From Aphelenchoides besseyi (Eukaryota > Nematoda > Chromadorea > Rhabditida > Aphelenchoididae), in the NCBI GenBank assembly GCA_024699855.1, contig JAMPIQ010000001.1, positions 744,001 through 808,000 of the forward strand: a DNA stretch of 64,000 nucleotides. Reading direction: 5' to 3'. The notes under the pieces are model-generated. The model was given only the letters and a program-made list of their open reading frames with translations, searched no databases and had not been told where the DNA came from. Positions 34,708-46,493 of the stretch are shown piece after piece. Position numbers and translations under genes: made by a program. Each line of letters opens with the position of its first letter. Position 1 is the stretch's first letter.

Positions 34708-35160
34708 TTTGGTGGCGAGTTTGGGATGAAACAGAGGCTGCAAATAAAAAGTTCACGACATAACACGTAAGTCGGAGTTTTCGCGCCAACACGATTTTTG
34801 CACTACAAACGTAAAAGTCTCTGAGCCAACTCCAGAGAATAATCACCGACTGAACGATTTGTTCTGAGTGGCTTTGTTCCTTCAATATCCAAATCAAAGG
34901 GCGTGGATGAGTGAGCGATCGTGGGAGGAGCGCCGACAACAAGGTCATTGGCCCAGACTCCTACTTTCGAAGAAACAAAGGATGGTGATTGTGCAAATCA
35001 GCGAGTCGTTTGAATTCTGCCCTTAGGAAGTGTGATGCGACAATCGGTGACGCCTCGTGAACGGCGCGCAAAAACAACAGTTTTCGCTAATTACCTACAC
35101 CGACGGCGTTCGGTGGTTTCAAGATTTGAATTTTTGCTTGCCAATCGAAAACAATGATTG
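34708..35160 (-). promoter_or_regulatory. Conserved 5' flank of the third AP-2-like copy
   Basis: Matches the upstream DNA of both arm copies (about 20401-20830 and 28910-29333) almost base for base. This includes the TTTATTTGCAG acceptor before the ATG and a CACGCCC box. It then fades inside a rearranged remnant of the membrane-peptide frame (35100-35160, 'TTCGGTGGTTTCAAG' onward). Conservation in three copies may reflect recent duplication rather than function. Confidence 0.5.
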
Positions 35161-35845
35161 CCGCAAAACATCGCTAATTGCCCTCTATCTTTTAACGTCA
35201 GCTAAGCTTCGATGTAGTAAATAACTAGTATTTATAGAAGAAACATTGCGTTCATTTGGAACGCATTCATTTGCCAGGACTTTCAACGATTCATCGTTAT
35301 CCATTTATTGACAGTTATACACACAAAGAATAGCGAACAGCTTTAAACGAACAGAATGAACGGGTTTATTCTTATTGAGTTGACTATCTTGGAGATGATT
35401 ACGACTGAGATGAACAGAAATACGAACTTTAATTCAAATACCATCTTTAAACAGTTATCAAAATAGCTATTCGAGTGAATGTAATCGAATTTAAACGCAA
35501 AACTACACTCAAAAGAACAGTTGGAAGAACAGAGCACGTCGCATGAGACATTTTACGGTTGATGCCCAAGTTTTCATTCGTTTCTTCTAATCATTCGTTA
35601 ATCTCGCCTATGGTCAGGTATAAAGTCAGTTTCTGCTCCTACACTCATATGCTATACTTGAACTTATTTCTAAAGTCTTAATACAAGTGACAACAATTAC
35701 CGACATAAAGAACTTATTGCGTACTTGAAGTTTAATGAACGTTCAGAAACTCGGTATTCTCCATCTTGATTAATGTCAGAAACTTTGCTCACTTGAGATC
35801 GATAAATAAAATCCACGTACTAAACAATTCACTTTGTCAGTAAAA
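35161..35845. other. AT-rich intergenic region before COG3
   Basis: No convincing frame or structure was seen. It presumably holds the COG3 promoter near its right end. Confidence 0.5.
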
Positions 35846-38563
35846 ATGTCCGAGTTAACGGCCATTCAGAAATCCACTGTAACGTCGTTGAAATCGTGTT
35901 GTTCTCGTCTGAGCTTCGAACATGTGAAATCGAGTGAAAATGGGCCGAACGTCGAATATTCGCGTCCAGATTTTGTTCAAGGAACCGAGTTGTTGCACAC
36001 GATGAAGAGTCTATACGACATGGAAAGTCAGTTGGACACCGTGGACGACGATCTGACCATTCAAGCACTTAAGGAGTGTATGAAAAAGATTGCGATTTTG
36101 GACGAGAGACGAAAAGATTGCGATGAGGTTTGGAATTTTATTTTGATTTTATCTCGTGTTTAGAGTTTGAATGAATTGCATGAGAAATACGATTCTGTGA
36201 CAGAGAAAACCTCTCAACTGCACAACGCTTGTGATCGGATGATGTCCGAACAGACTCAATTGGCTGCTGGATCCGAGAGAATCAAATCTAATCTTCATTA
36301 CTATCAACAGTACGATTGGATTATGAAGGTAATAAATAGGTATTTTCAACGCCTTTTCATGTACGTTTAGAAACTGCAAACTTCGAAATTGTCGTTAACT
36401 GGGACGGTGTTCACGCAAATTCTTTCGACTATTCACGAGTGCATGACGTTTCTACGCGCCAATCCAGAGCATCGAGAATCAACGGTTTATCTCGTCAAAT
36501 ACGAACAATGCATGAGCAAAGCATTGACTGCTATTAAGCAGGGCGTCTTATCATTGTTGGAAGCTTGTGATCAAGATGTGAAACAACGCCAAAGAAGTCG
36601 ACAAGGAGAAGAAGATCCGTTCACACTCTTCTATGGTGTTTTCGGTTTGAAAGCTTCATCAGTCAAGTGAGTTTGAAAATACGAATCAGTTGCTTACTTT
36701 TGCTTTAGAAATACGATTGCTTTGGCGCATCAGTATTTTGCGAGTTATCCCGAGTATCAATCGATGTTTATGGACTGCGAATTGGAATACTTTCAAATTC
36801 GAGATCGTCTTCTTCAACCCGTTATCTATGCCACGCTTAATCAGTTGACTCGACGTCACAAAGACTCGTCTTGTTCGTTGACTCGTGATGGTTGCTTATT
36901 TCTCCTACGATTATGTGACGACGAATTTCGTTTGTACAAGCAGTTCTTTGTGGTTTTCGATGTTGACACGGCGCCTCCGACTGCCGCCAGTCGTTTGAGT
37001 TTACGAAGACGTCCAACTGCCAATTCGACAGCTCAAACTTTTTGGGATCAAGTCTCGGCACCGTTTGATCGTTTCATTGAAGGTCTCTGTCGTGTGTTCT
37101 ACGATACTCTACGACCATTGGTTATTCACAATCAACATTTGGAGACGTTGGCTCAATTGTGTTCGTTGTTGAAAATCGAGATGATCGAAGAGCGTTGTCT
37201 GCAAGTCCAACCACACGACGAGTTGGAATCGCTGATCAATCCGAGAGCTGGTTTTGTGGTTGTGATGCGTGAACTCGTGGGCGACATTGTTGAACGAATT
37301 GTTTACCGGTAAGTAAGCGAAAATAAAATGAAATGATCGTATCGTTTAGAACGTCGATTTTCGCTCGAAACGATTTGCTGTCTTACAATCCGGTAATCGG
37401 CGATCTCTACTATCCGGAATTGTTTCTGATGATGCGCGATATTGAGCAGAAACAGAAAACGAACGAGTTGGCTCAGAAGTCCAATTTGACGGCCGTCGAT
37501 CAACATTGTTTGTGGTACCCGACGGTTCGCAGAGCGATTTTATGTTTGAGCAAATTGTACAAATGTTTGGATGTGAGTGAGCAGTTCCGGTGTTTATCGA
37601 CTGATATTTTTAGGCTGGAGTCTTTGCCAGTGTTTCTCGAGACATTTTGGATTCCTGTTGTCAATCGTTGGAGATTGCAGCCAACAAAATTCGCGAGATT
37701 CCAATCGATCCGTCGAAAGCAACGTTGAAAGGACAAGGTCGATTGTTGGATGCCGAGTTGTTTCTGGTGAAACATCTTTTGATTATGCGCGAACAATCGG
37801 CGCCGTTTCGTCTTCCAACCACTCAGTCGAGTCGAAATCAACCAGAAAGCTCGTTGACTCAATTTGATTACTCGTTGGACTTGGGAAAGTATCGTGAGAA
37901 TGCCAGTGAGCTGTTTAGTGCCGAGAACAGAGCTCGTTGGTTCGAATTAAGCTCAAACAATGCGGTCTTGTCATTCCTCCTATCTGTAAGTCATTCTTTC
38001 AATTCCTTTATTTTCGGCTTTTAGCCACCTGTTCAAGTCAATGAACTTCAACTCGATAGTCGACGAATTGTTGAGTCCCGTCTGAAGAAACATTGTCAAC
38101 AGTTGATTCAATATGTGGTCGGATTCTTAACCAAAAATCTTATTGCTGTAAGCACATTAATTGATCACGAAGAGGTAAACGGAAATTAAAGAATGTGACC
38201 TTAATCTGTATTTCAGAGCAAAAAAACGCCCGTCGATTACTCCAAACACCCATCGCTTAGTCCAAAGTCGTTGAACGATGCAACTTCTGAGGCTTTTAAA
38301 TGCATTAAACAAAATTGGCCATCAGTAAGTTTCAACTAATTCTTTCATTTATTCAACCTGTTTCTTAGATCATTGCCGCTTATCATCTGTACATTGGAGG
38401 ATCCGAAACGGAAGAAATCTTACTGCAACCCGTGAGAAAAGGAGTAGTTGGCACATTCGGTTTAGTCGAAAAGTTTGTTCAAAAGAACTTCAATGAAGAA
38501 CAACAACAAGTTGCTTCAGTTCCAAATCAGGAACAAATTTGGTTACTCTTAAATGTGTCCTAA
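35846..38563 (+). CDS. cogc-3: Conserved oligomeric Golgi complex subunit 3 (COG3/Sec34)
   Basis: COG3 belongs to lobe A of the COG tethering complex, which acts in retrograde traffic within the Golgi. The gene reads from ATG 35846-35848 ('[18 protein letters not shown]') through about a dozen short-intron exons. The conserved Sec34 region is recognisable: '[20 protein letters not shown]' across the intron at about 36328-36370, then '[20 protein letters not shown]' and '[20 protein letters not shown]'. Long helical C-terminal repeats follow. The last residues before TAA (38561-38563) are '[11 protein letters not shown]'. The size, about 770 residues, is near the family norm. The Argonaute gene follows about 195 bases downstream on the same strand, but has its own TATA box. 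Confidence 0.85.
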
Positions 38564-38665
38564 ACACGTGTAAACATGTTTTAACGGTTGTGAATAAATT
38601 AACTTATTTTGGACGAAATTATCGATTCAAATCATTTTCCCACCAATTTTTGCATAACTGGTCGG

Positions 38666-38673
38666 TATAAAAG
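38666..38673 (+). promoter_or_regulatory. TATA box of the Argonaute gene
   Basis: GGTATAAAAGAG lies about 90 bases before the Argonaute ATG, placing a transcript start near 38697. Its presence between two genes of the same orientation argues for independent transcription of the Argonaute. Confidence 0.55.
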
Positions 38674-38758
38674 AGTGGAATTTGAGTGCTCACGTTCACT
38701 CGATCCCTAAAAGGGAACTGCGATCTGAACAGCTCTGAACGAAGCAATCCGTGAAATC

Positions 38759-41700
38759 ATGTCAGCGAAAAGTGGTAAGTCTCCTAGTCCCGTCGACTTC
38801 AATCTTTCTGTTTCAGCGACCTCAACCGACGATGGCAATCTCGACGCGCCGGCAACTCCGACCATTGGATCTGCAACTCCGCCGCGCGTGGCCAACTCGA
38901 ACAGCGGCGAATTGAGCGGCGGTCCGATCAGCTATCCCGAATCCAACAGCAAACGTTCGGGCTCTGACGAGGCGCAAGTGGAAGGTGGCGATCGTCCGAG
39001 TCCGCCGTCCACCGACTGTGCCGATCGTCGTCAAATCGGTGATGTTGTGGTGATGCCCGTCGAAGACGAACAAGAGATCTCTGAGGACGAACTGCGTACT
39101 GAAGCGGCGAGCAGCGAATTCGAAAGCGACGGAAACGAAAATGAACGTGCGATCGTTGCGATTTTGGAGACTAAAACTGCGGCGTTGAGCATCAAGACGG
39201 CTACTGAAACGGTTACGGCCATCGACTCGGTCACTTCGTACTTCTACGCCGACAATGCGGTAGTCTTGCGTCCGAATTTGGGATGTGCCGGACGTACAAT
39301 TCCGTTGCGTTCCAACTTCTTCGAAATTCGTGTCCAAGATCCATCCGTTCGCGTTCATCAATACCACGTGGAAGTTCGTCATGAGCGTATTCGTGCATTA
39401 GACCGGTGAGTCGAAAAACAAGAAATCCAAAATGACCTTCGAATTAAAGTGATGAAGCTCGTGCGATCTTTTGGCGTGTGATCGATACTCATCGTCAACT
39501 TTTTGGTTCGCCGTACGGTGTAGCATACGATGGCGGACAACAAATGTACACGACCGAAAAGTTGGCTTGTGGATCGGGTGTTACAACTTTGGAGGCCGAA
39601 GTTTGCTTGCCGCGTGATTCGGGACATCGTGGTTCTCGTTGTGCGTTGGTTCTTCAATTCACCGGTTCTGTTCTTCTGAAGGAATTGGCGCGCTCTCAAA
39701 ATCACTTGGACTCGGACACTCAACAAATGGCTCCAATCCAAGTTCTCGACATCATCGTTCGTCAAGCACTCACTTGTCCACTTTACGCGTATGTTAACTG
39801 ATTGGTCCCTGTTTTTGACTTGCTGTTTCAGGAAGTCGTCCGGTTTCTACGCCTGGAAGAACTCGTGTTATCGTTTGCCATGTGCTGGAAATCGTCCGTT
39901 GAACTTGGAAGGTGGTAAAGAGTTGTGGGCGGGATTCTTCGCGTCTGCTCATGTTGGTGAAGGTTGGCGTGCATTGTTGAACGTGGACGTTGCTCATACC
40001 GCTTTCTACAAGCCTCGCTTGAATGTGGTCCAATACATGTGCGAGATCTTGACAGAACGCAATTTCGGAGGACGCAACGCAATGAGCGTAAGTTTGAAGC
40101 ACAGAATGCAAATGGTTGTGGTGTTTCAGATGGACAAGTTGAACGCTCGTACTTCGTTGTCGAGTGGGGAGATGCGTGCATTTGCGGAATCGATTCGCGG
40201 TCTTCGTGTTCGTTGCAATCATGGCCAATCAAGTCGCGTTTATCGTGTCAACGGAGTGAAAGGACCAGCGAACGTGATGTCTTTTCCGGCTCGTTTGACC
40301 GATGCTCGTGGTGAAACGGTCGAACGCATGATGACCGTCGCTGACTACTTCCGTGAACGTTACACCGAACTCCAATTCCCATCTCTTCCGTGTCTTCACG
40401 TTGGACCACCGGCTCGCAACATTCTCGTTCCTGTCGAAGTCTGCATTTTGGATGGACCGCAAAAGTACACGAAGAAGCTCACGGACCGTCAAACTGCATC
40501 AATTATTCGCGTTTGTTTCTCTACTCTAATCCTGACAATTAACCACCTTTTCAGGCAACGGCTGTGGACGCTCAAACACGTCAAGCGAACATCGACGAAC
40601 TATGCGATTTGGCTGGCTTCAAAGACGATCCATTTCTTCACGCTTTTGGACTTCAAATCTCTCCGGACATGGTCGAAACTCACGGACGTGTTCTCGAACC
40701 TCCAGTTCTTGCCTATCACAACGGTGAGGAAGAAGTGACTCCAAAGGACGGTGCGTGGCCAGTCGAAAATCAACGTCTTTACATGCCGGCCGAATGTCGT
40801 TCTTATGTCATCTTTGCGTTGGTCGATCCGAAAGAACAGAGTCAATTGGAAAACTTCTGCGAACTGTTGGGCAAAAAAGCTCGTGCAATGGGACTCAAAT
40901 TTCCGGATTGGCCAGAACATGTTTCTTACGGTTCTAATCCCGCTGATCTTCAATCCATGTTCCACGAAGTTTGTGACCATTTTGCCGCCAATGGACGTAC
41001 TTGCGATTTGGCGATCGTTGTTCTTCCGGCCAAGAACTCCGAAGTTTACAGTAAGTCGTCGAAAGTTCAATGCGAAAAACATTTTCGCTTTTCAGTGACC
41101 GTCAAAGAACTTTCGGACATGCAATTTGGTTTGATGTCGCAATGCATTCTCTTCCGCAACGTTCAACGTCCAACCAGCGCTTCTTGTGCAAACATCGTTT
41201 TGAAGATCAACATGAAATTGGGCGGAGTCAACTCGTGTCTTGTGGCCGATGAAGTCAGCGCTCGTTACTTAGTCAATCGTCCGGTTCTTGTCCTTGGCAT
41301 CGACGTCACTCATCCGACTCAAATCGAAGAACGTGCTGGAATGCCATCAGTTGCGGCGGTGGTTGGCAATTTGGACACTTTGCCTCAGGTCTACGGTGCG
41401 AATGTCAAGGTCAGTTTTCTCGCGTCTACAAACGCCTTTATTTCAAGGTCCAACGTCGCTGCCGTGAATCGGTTGTCTACGTGACTGAAGCAGTTCGTGA
41501 ACGCGTGGTTGCATTCTTGAACGCGACTTCTCGTCTTCCGGAACGCATTCTCGTCTACCGTGATGGTGTTTCGAGCGGCCAATTTGCTGAAGTTTTGCGT
41601 GAAGAGTTGAACGGCATTCGTGCTGCTTGTGCAATGATCACCGCCAATTACCGTCCACCAATCACTTACATCGTGGTCCAGAAGCGTCATCATGCACGTT

Positions 41701-42267
41701 TGTTCTGCAAAAACCCACTCGACACTGTCGGTCGTGCCAAGAACGTCCCGCCGGGTACGGTCGTTGACACGGGAATCTGCTCGCCGGAAACGTTCGATTT
41801 CTATCTCTGCAGTCATTTCGGAATCCAAGTTCGTTCTTCTACTCATCCATCTTCTTATTTTAGCTTTCAGGGAACTTCTCGTCCGGCTCGTTACCAAGTT
41901 CTCTGCGATGACTCTGCATTCACTGCTGATGAGCTTCAAGCCATCACGTATAATCTTTGTCACACTTACGGCCGTTGCGGACGCTCGGTCTCGATTCCGG
42001 CACCAACTTACTACGCCGATTTGGTTGCAACTCGCGCTCGTTGTCATTTGAAACGTCATTTGTGAGTTTTCAGTTTGAACTCGAAACTCAACTCAAAATT
42101 TCAGGGCCGCTCAACAAAACGGTGGAACGAAGACCAAGCATGCGTCGGGAAATGATCGTCGTGGAAAGTCGGGTTCCCGTCGTCAGGACATCAAACAAGC
42201 AGATCAACAAATGCAAAGTTTCGTTTCGGTCACTGAATCGTTCAAGGAACGCATGTACTTCATCTAA
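38759..42267 (+). CDS. Argonaute protein, AGO subfamily
   Basis: Small-RNA-guided silencing protein of about 1,000 residues. A Ser/Pro/acid-rich N-terminal tail is followed by the N domain ('[20 protein letters not shown]'), a DUF1785/PAZ region ('[16 protein letters not shown]', '[20 protein letters not shown]') and the MID domain ('[20 protein letters not shown]'). The PIWI domain has '[20 protein letters not shown]', '[13 protein letters not shown]', '[20 protein letters not shown]' and '[20 protein letters not shown]'. The catalytic set reads D-E-D-D: the last position, His in ALG-1/AGO2, is Asp here. It is an AGO-clade rather than PIWI or WAGO member; a relation to ALG-3/4-type proteins is possible but unproven. 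The C-terminus ends '[13 protein letters not shown]'. A 42-nt in-frame intron-like stretch follows codon 5. Poly(A) signal at 42345-42350. Confidence 0.93.
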
Positions 42268-42723
42268 CGGTCAATAGACTGCCAATTATTATATCCATGA
42301 AAACTGTACTCCCCATTATCCTTTTTTTGTATGTCCCACCAAAACAATAAACCACTTTAACCAAATGATTGCCAATTGACAATAAGAAAACTTGCAGCAA
42401 ATTTGCTGCTCATTGGCTACGAGTTAGTTTCTGACTAATTCAAGTTCACTACTTCGACATCGCGATTAAGGAGTGATTTTATTTGAACAAGATAATAGAC
42501 AACTGTACAAATGGCGTTTCGAAGCAACAACGCCAAACATTCCTGAGGTTTTTAACTGTGACTTTCAATTACATTTCACTGATCGTTAAAATTCGACTAT
42601 TTGATTGGAAGGACAAGATATTGAGCGTATTGAATCATTACCTGAGCTTAATCGTTACTCGAAAATTGGGTCTTAGTTACAATTCGACATAATGAACAAT
42701 AGGGAAATATGAAACAATTGAGT
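42268..42723. other. Convergent 3' region of Argonaute and LIN-28
   Basis: Both genes end here. The Argonaute AATAAA is at 42345-42350. On the minus strand AATAAA at about 42477-42482 fits the LIN-28 3' end. The inferred LIN-28 3' UTR (42483-42723) contains CTCAGG, a six-base partial match to the lin-4/miR-125 seed, at 42641-42646. Confidence 0.5.
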
Positions 42724-43533
42724 TTACGAATCTTTTCGTGGACGTTGTTCACGTCGTGGACCTCGATTTTCGCCACGGGCTTGTCGTTGAGCTTGAAAGT
42801 CCGGGCAATTGCCAACCAAATGATCCGCAGAATGGCAGTGATAACAAGCTTTCGCTGAAATCTCTTTTTTGCAATGTTGAGCACGATGGAATCCCAATTG
42901 GCCGCATTTAAAACAACTAGAATAATATAGACATCAATTGCCAATTTCCTTTTTAGTCGCTTACCGTATCATCTTCTCACGTTTTTTGCCCAACGGACGA
43001 ACGTGATGGCCGCGAAGTGCCGCGCCGTTGACTCCTCGAACTTCCGACGCTTCCAATCCGTTTCTACCCAAACTGACCGTAAACTCAACTTCTTCGTCCT
43101 CGTCCAAACTACGAAAACCTTCCATTACCAAAGCCGACTAAACTCGCATCATTAGATCTCGTCTTTTTGTCTTAAAACTTACTTGATGAACGAAAACATC
43201 GTCATTATGTTCGCGTGCTTCTTCGAAATACGGATCAATAAAACCAAACCCTTTGGACACGTTGAACCAACGACATTTTCCTTTCCACTTGTTACCCACA
43301 TACTTACGATAACGTTCCAAATCGGCTTCGCTTGGTGGAGCTCGACGTTCGGTTTGAGTGGCGGGTTGACCGTTTCCGTTTTCACTCGATTCAGAAGTAC
43401 CATTGCTTCCATTAGACTTTGTAACAGGTACTTGTTTCTCCTCCTTCTTTTGTTCTTCCTTTTTGGCAGGCGCCTTCTCCGACTTCGATTTCTGCGCCTT
43501 TGAGCCTCCCGTTGTATTTCCCTTCTCCGCCAT
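42724..43533 (-). CDS. lin-28: LIN-28 RNA-binding protein
   Basis: LIN-28 binds let-7 precursors and mRNAs and controls developmental timing. Three exons. Exon 1 starts at ATG 43533 with a Lys/Glu-rich tail, then the cold-shock domain: 'KGKCRWFNVSKGFGFIDPYF' carrying RNP1-like aromatics, 'DDVFVHQ' (RNP2), and 'SALVMEGFRSLDEDEEVEFT' in exon 2. Exon 3 carries two retroviral-type zinc knuckles ('CFKCGQLGFHRAQHC' and 'CYHCHSADHLVGNC') and an Arg-rich end 'GPRREQRPRKDS', with TAA read at 42724-42726. About 238 residues. The cold-shock plus paired-knuckle combination is unique to LIN-28 among animals. The acceptor CTCTTTACAG directly abuts the ATG, so a leader intron or trans-splice site is likely. 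Confidence 0.95.
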
Positions 43534-44355
43534 CTGTAAAGAGTTGCAATCAATGCGATAGGCACGAAGAAGTGAAATTAGCAATAAATGACCATCAAAA
43601 ACACGAGTTTATCGTAAACAGATTGTAAATCTTTCGCGCTTACTACAAAATTTGACCAATGGTCATCTACTTTAGGCGTCTAGCTACAATTCGCCATTAT
43701 GTTGAAGCGGCTACATAACCAAATTTAATGAATCTAAGTCTTAAATACCAAATCTCCTTCCTTGACGTCAACATATCCAACGGATATTCGAGTTAAATGA
43801 AAGTGGGCAAGGCAGTTTTTCTGTCTAATCAACCCAATGGTCACTCTTTGTGGGTCACTCGTAGTCTGTTTGGTTCGAGATGCGGGTCGTGGGTCAAACC
43901 GAACGCGTCCTTTGCAATCGGGAGAAATCGGCGTATCGTGTGGACAGTCCGCGAGAGTGACGAGTTGAACAGAGAAAGTACCGGGTCGCGTGAATCGGAC
44001 GGCAAAACGGGAGGCGGTCCAAAAGCTTCCCTCCAACTGGTCATTCTCTCTTTACCCACATGCGTCAAACCCAATGACACTCTCGACTCTTTTGCGCTGA
44101 CCCGCTATAAAGGTCAACAATACCGGGAACGAGCTGAGATATGACAAGCTGTGAGCAGAAGCTCCTCGCTTCAATGGACTCTCGAACATGTTCTGATTGA
44201 AAAACGAGTTTGAGTGGTCGATTACCATCTTAGCTTCAATCGGAATATAAACTTACATTAGCAGCTAATCGATGCTTTTATCAGTTTGGAATGGCAAAAT
44301 GAGTTCACAAGCTACAGGACTTTATTCGCAGACAGTAGAAACAAAAGCCTTCAGC
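43534..44355. other. LIN-28 upstream region
   Basis: Holds the LIN-28 promoter. A plus-strand TATAAAGG at 44106-44113 has no assignable gene behind it. Open frames on both strands at 43730-44140 mirror each other and are probably composition artefacts. Confidence 0.45.
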
Positions 44356-45096
44356 TCATTCGGATTTGTGTTTATCCGGTTTGATGCTGTCGATGTTTTT
44401 GACCGTATCGTCGTCGTGTCCAACCTAAGATCGACTATCACAGATTTACATCTACAACCACAAACCTTTTGTGAAACAGACGGTTGCGTAGGATCAGTCG
44501 CCGGTTGATCGGGTTCCGGATCCTTGGCCGAATGTTCGATTTTTGGTTTGACCGATTTCTTTGGATTATCTGAAATTTCTAAGCTAAAAATCGTTAAAAC
44601 GCAAATCACTTTTTTTCTCTTTTGTATTGGCCGTCGGTTTTGCTTTTTCTTCTTTTTTACCTAAAGGAATCAGAACCCTTTTGTCCGTGATTATGCATGT
44701 GACTCACTTGGCATTTTCTGCTCGACACCCGCTTTCTTCTCTTCCATTACTTTTGCTGCACCGCCATGGTCCTGAACGATGGCGCCTAATTGTACACTCA
44801 AATTTGCTTACCGAAGTGTTGAGGTCCGTTTTCGCTGTCATCGATTTTTGTCCGTTCGTTGGATCACTTGGCGTGATAACAGCCGGCGCAATAGCCGGTA
44901 CGACAGGAAGGCTCGGAACGACCTGAACGGGAACTACGGGTTGTGGTTGCGGTGCTGCAAGTGTTCGAGCTTTTCCGTTCTTCTTCTTGCGGCAGCCCGA
45001 ATTCAAGTTCACAACCAGAAGCCCAACGGTCGCTGTGGTAAGAACGATCGGCGTCACGGTGTTGTACAAAATCTCATCAAATGTTTGTTGAAACAT
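44356..45096 (-). CDS. One-pass membrane protein with Lys/Pro-rich tail (unrecognised)
   Basis: I recognise no family. From ATG at 45096 a short N-terminus leads into one membrane segment ('VLTTATVGLLVVNL') and a basic stop-transfer ('CRKKKNGKARTL'). Then comes a Pro/Val-rich run ('PQPQPVVPVQVVPSLPVV'). Four further small exons, separated by 38-47 nt introns, encode a Lys/Glu/Pro-rich tail ('KEEKAKPTANTKEKK', 'KDPEPDQPATDPTQPSVSQK') ending 'DSIKPDKHKSE' at TGA 44356-44358. The low-complexity cytoplasmic tail after a single anchor resembles 16708-17606 in plan. Nothing in the neighbourhood (LIN-28, elongin B) indicates a role. Confidence 0.55.
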
Positions 45097-45680
45097 AACT
45101 TGAATTTGTTATTGATGGACACGAAACAAACAACCGAGTTGGAAGAGAACTGATATATTGAAAGAAGCCACTCGAATAAAAGTCGATGTTTTTTTGCAAA
45201 TTTATGTCACGAATCCAAAATGCAAATGTTTAGATGCATACCAACCTGAAAACTGTTTCCGTTTGTATTTCTTTGAGGGTTTTCACAGTAAATCTATGCA
45301 TTGACTTAAAAGACTGATGATAAAATTAACGTTTATAAACGTAACTTCTCCAAATATGTTTGATCGTAGCAACAACCACCTTTGAGCTCCCATTTCTTGC
45401 CATGTATTTTGAACATACTTCTTTGCTAATTATTTTTGTTTGCGTAGCTTACAATCTTTCATATTGTTTCATTGGCCTACGAACAACATCATTCTCAGTT
45501 ATTTTGTTTCAGTTCTAATTGTGATTCTTGAATTTACATTTTATCATGAGCGATACAGGAACAAATAGATTATAAAACGAAGTTAATACAAAGGCTTTCA
45601 TAATGCCGAAGATCCATTTCCGTGACTGATAAACGATGTAAACTTGAAAATGAGGATCAGTACCAATACGGTGAAAAAAC
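45097..45680. other. Intergenic, nothing recognised
   Basis: AT-rich, without open frames of note. It lies between the elongin B stop and the start of the membrane-protein gene, both on the minus strand. Confidence 0.5.
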
Positions 45681-46160
45681 TTAGGCATCCCCAGTGCTTT
45701 CGTTTCCTGTCATTTGTTCGGGCAACGGCGGCGGTGAACTTAACGGAGTCAATTCAACAGAGTCGTTGTCTTCTAAATCGAATCATGATAACAAGTTAAG
45801 AATCGAACTTACCTGGCAACAAATAGGCGAGAAGTGCCGGCTCGTCTGGCTTCGCGTTCTTTTGACTAAAACCTAATTCCGACAAGGTTTTGTCCGACTC
45901 CAAAGTCACCCAGCTGGTGTGCGAGTCGTTGGTCGAGCGTTTCAACGTGATGTTGCTGACAGGAGTCTAAAATCTGTGAACTCAAACTTTGAAGGTCAAT
46001 ACTCACATCAAGAATTCCTGCGATGATCTTTTTAATATCCGCAACAGTGCCGTTCTCCGCAACATCGGCCATAATATGCGTGGTCTTACGTTGTACTTCA
46101 AAAAAGAGCTCCTGAAATAAACAATTCAAAATACAAAAGGAACAACAGTAAATTTACCAT
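45681..46160 (-). CDS. elb-1: Elongin B
   Basis: A ubiquitin-like adaptor that pairs with elongin C in cullin-RING ligases of the VHL/SOCS-box class and in the elongin elongation complex. The ATG (46158-46160) is the last codon of its exon; the next exon begins GAGCTC, giving 'MELFFEVQRKTTHIMADVAE'. The ubiquitin-like fold continues with 'NGTVADIKKIIAGIL', then 'SDKTLSELGFSQKNAKPDEP' and 'ALLAYLLP'. The C-terminal tail 'ELTPLNSPPPLPEQM' is the hallmark elongin B end, which binds cullin adaptors. Stop TAA at 45681-45683. It lies about 330 bases downstream of UEV on the same strand, close enough for co-transcription, and both serve ubiquitin pathways. Confidence 0.9.
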
Positions 46161-46493
46161 TTCAATTGGATTTCGAACGATTTCTAAAAATGAATTAATT
46201 GAACTTCAGAAATCAACGAAGTCACAAGATAACTTAAAGGCTATAAACCTTTTCAAACGACTGTAAATACTCGGCAACCGAATAATTTAAATTCATTAAA
46301 ACTCCGCTAAACATCTAAACGAATAGACACACATCCGGAGATAAACATCTGACAAAGGATTGATTCGGTTTACATGTGGAAAGGGACAGAAAAAGAGGAG
46401 TAGAAAATAGTCGATTTCGAAAACATCAATGAGAAAGTATCGCAAATCTTAACGGGTACACAAACTGGACACGCAGATTTATGAGAACGAACA

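Noticed and set aside
43734..44144. Frames of about 100 codons on both strands upstream of LIN-28
   Set aside because: Mutually antisense, no recognised domain and no splice-linked continuation.
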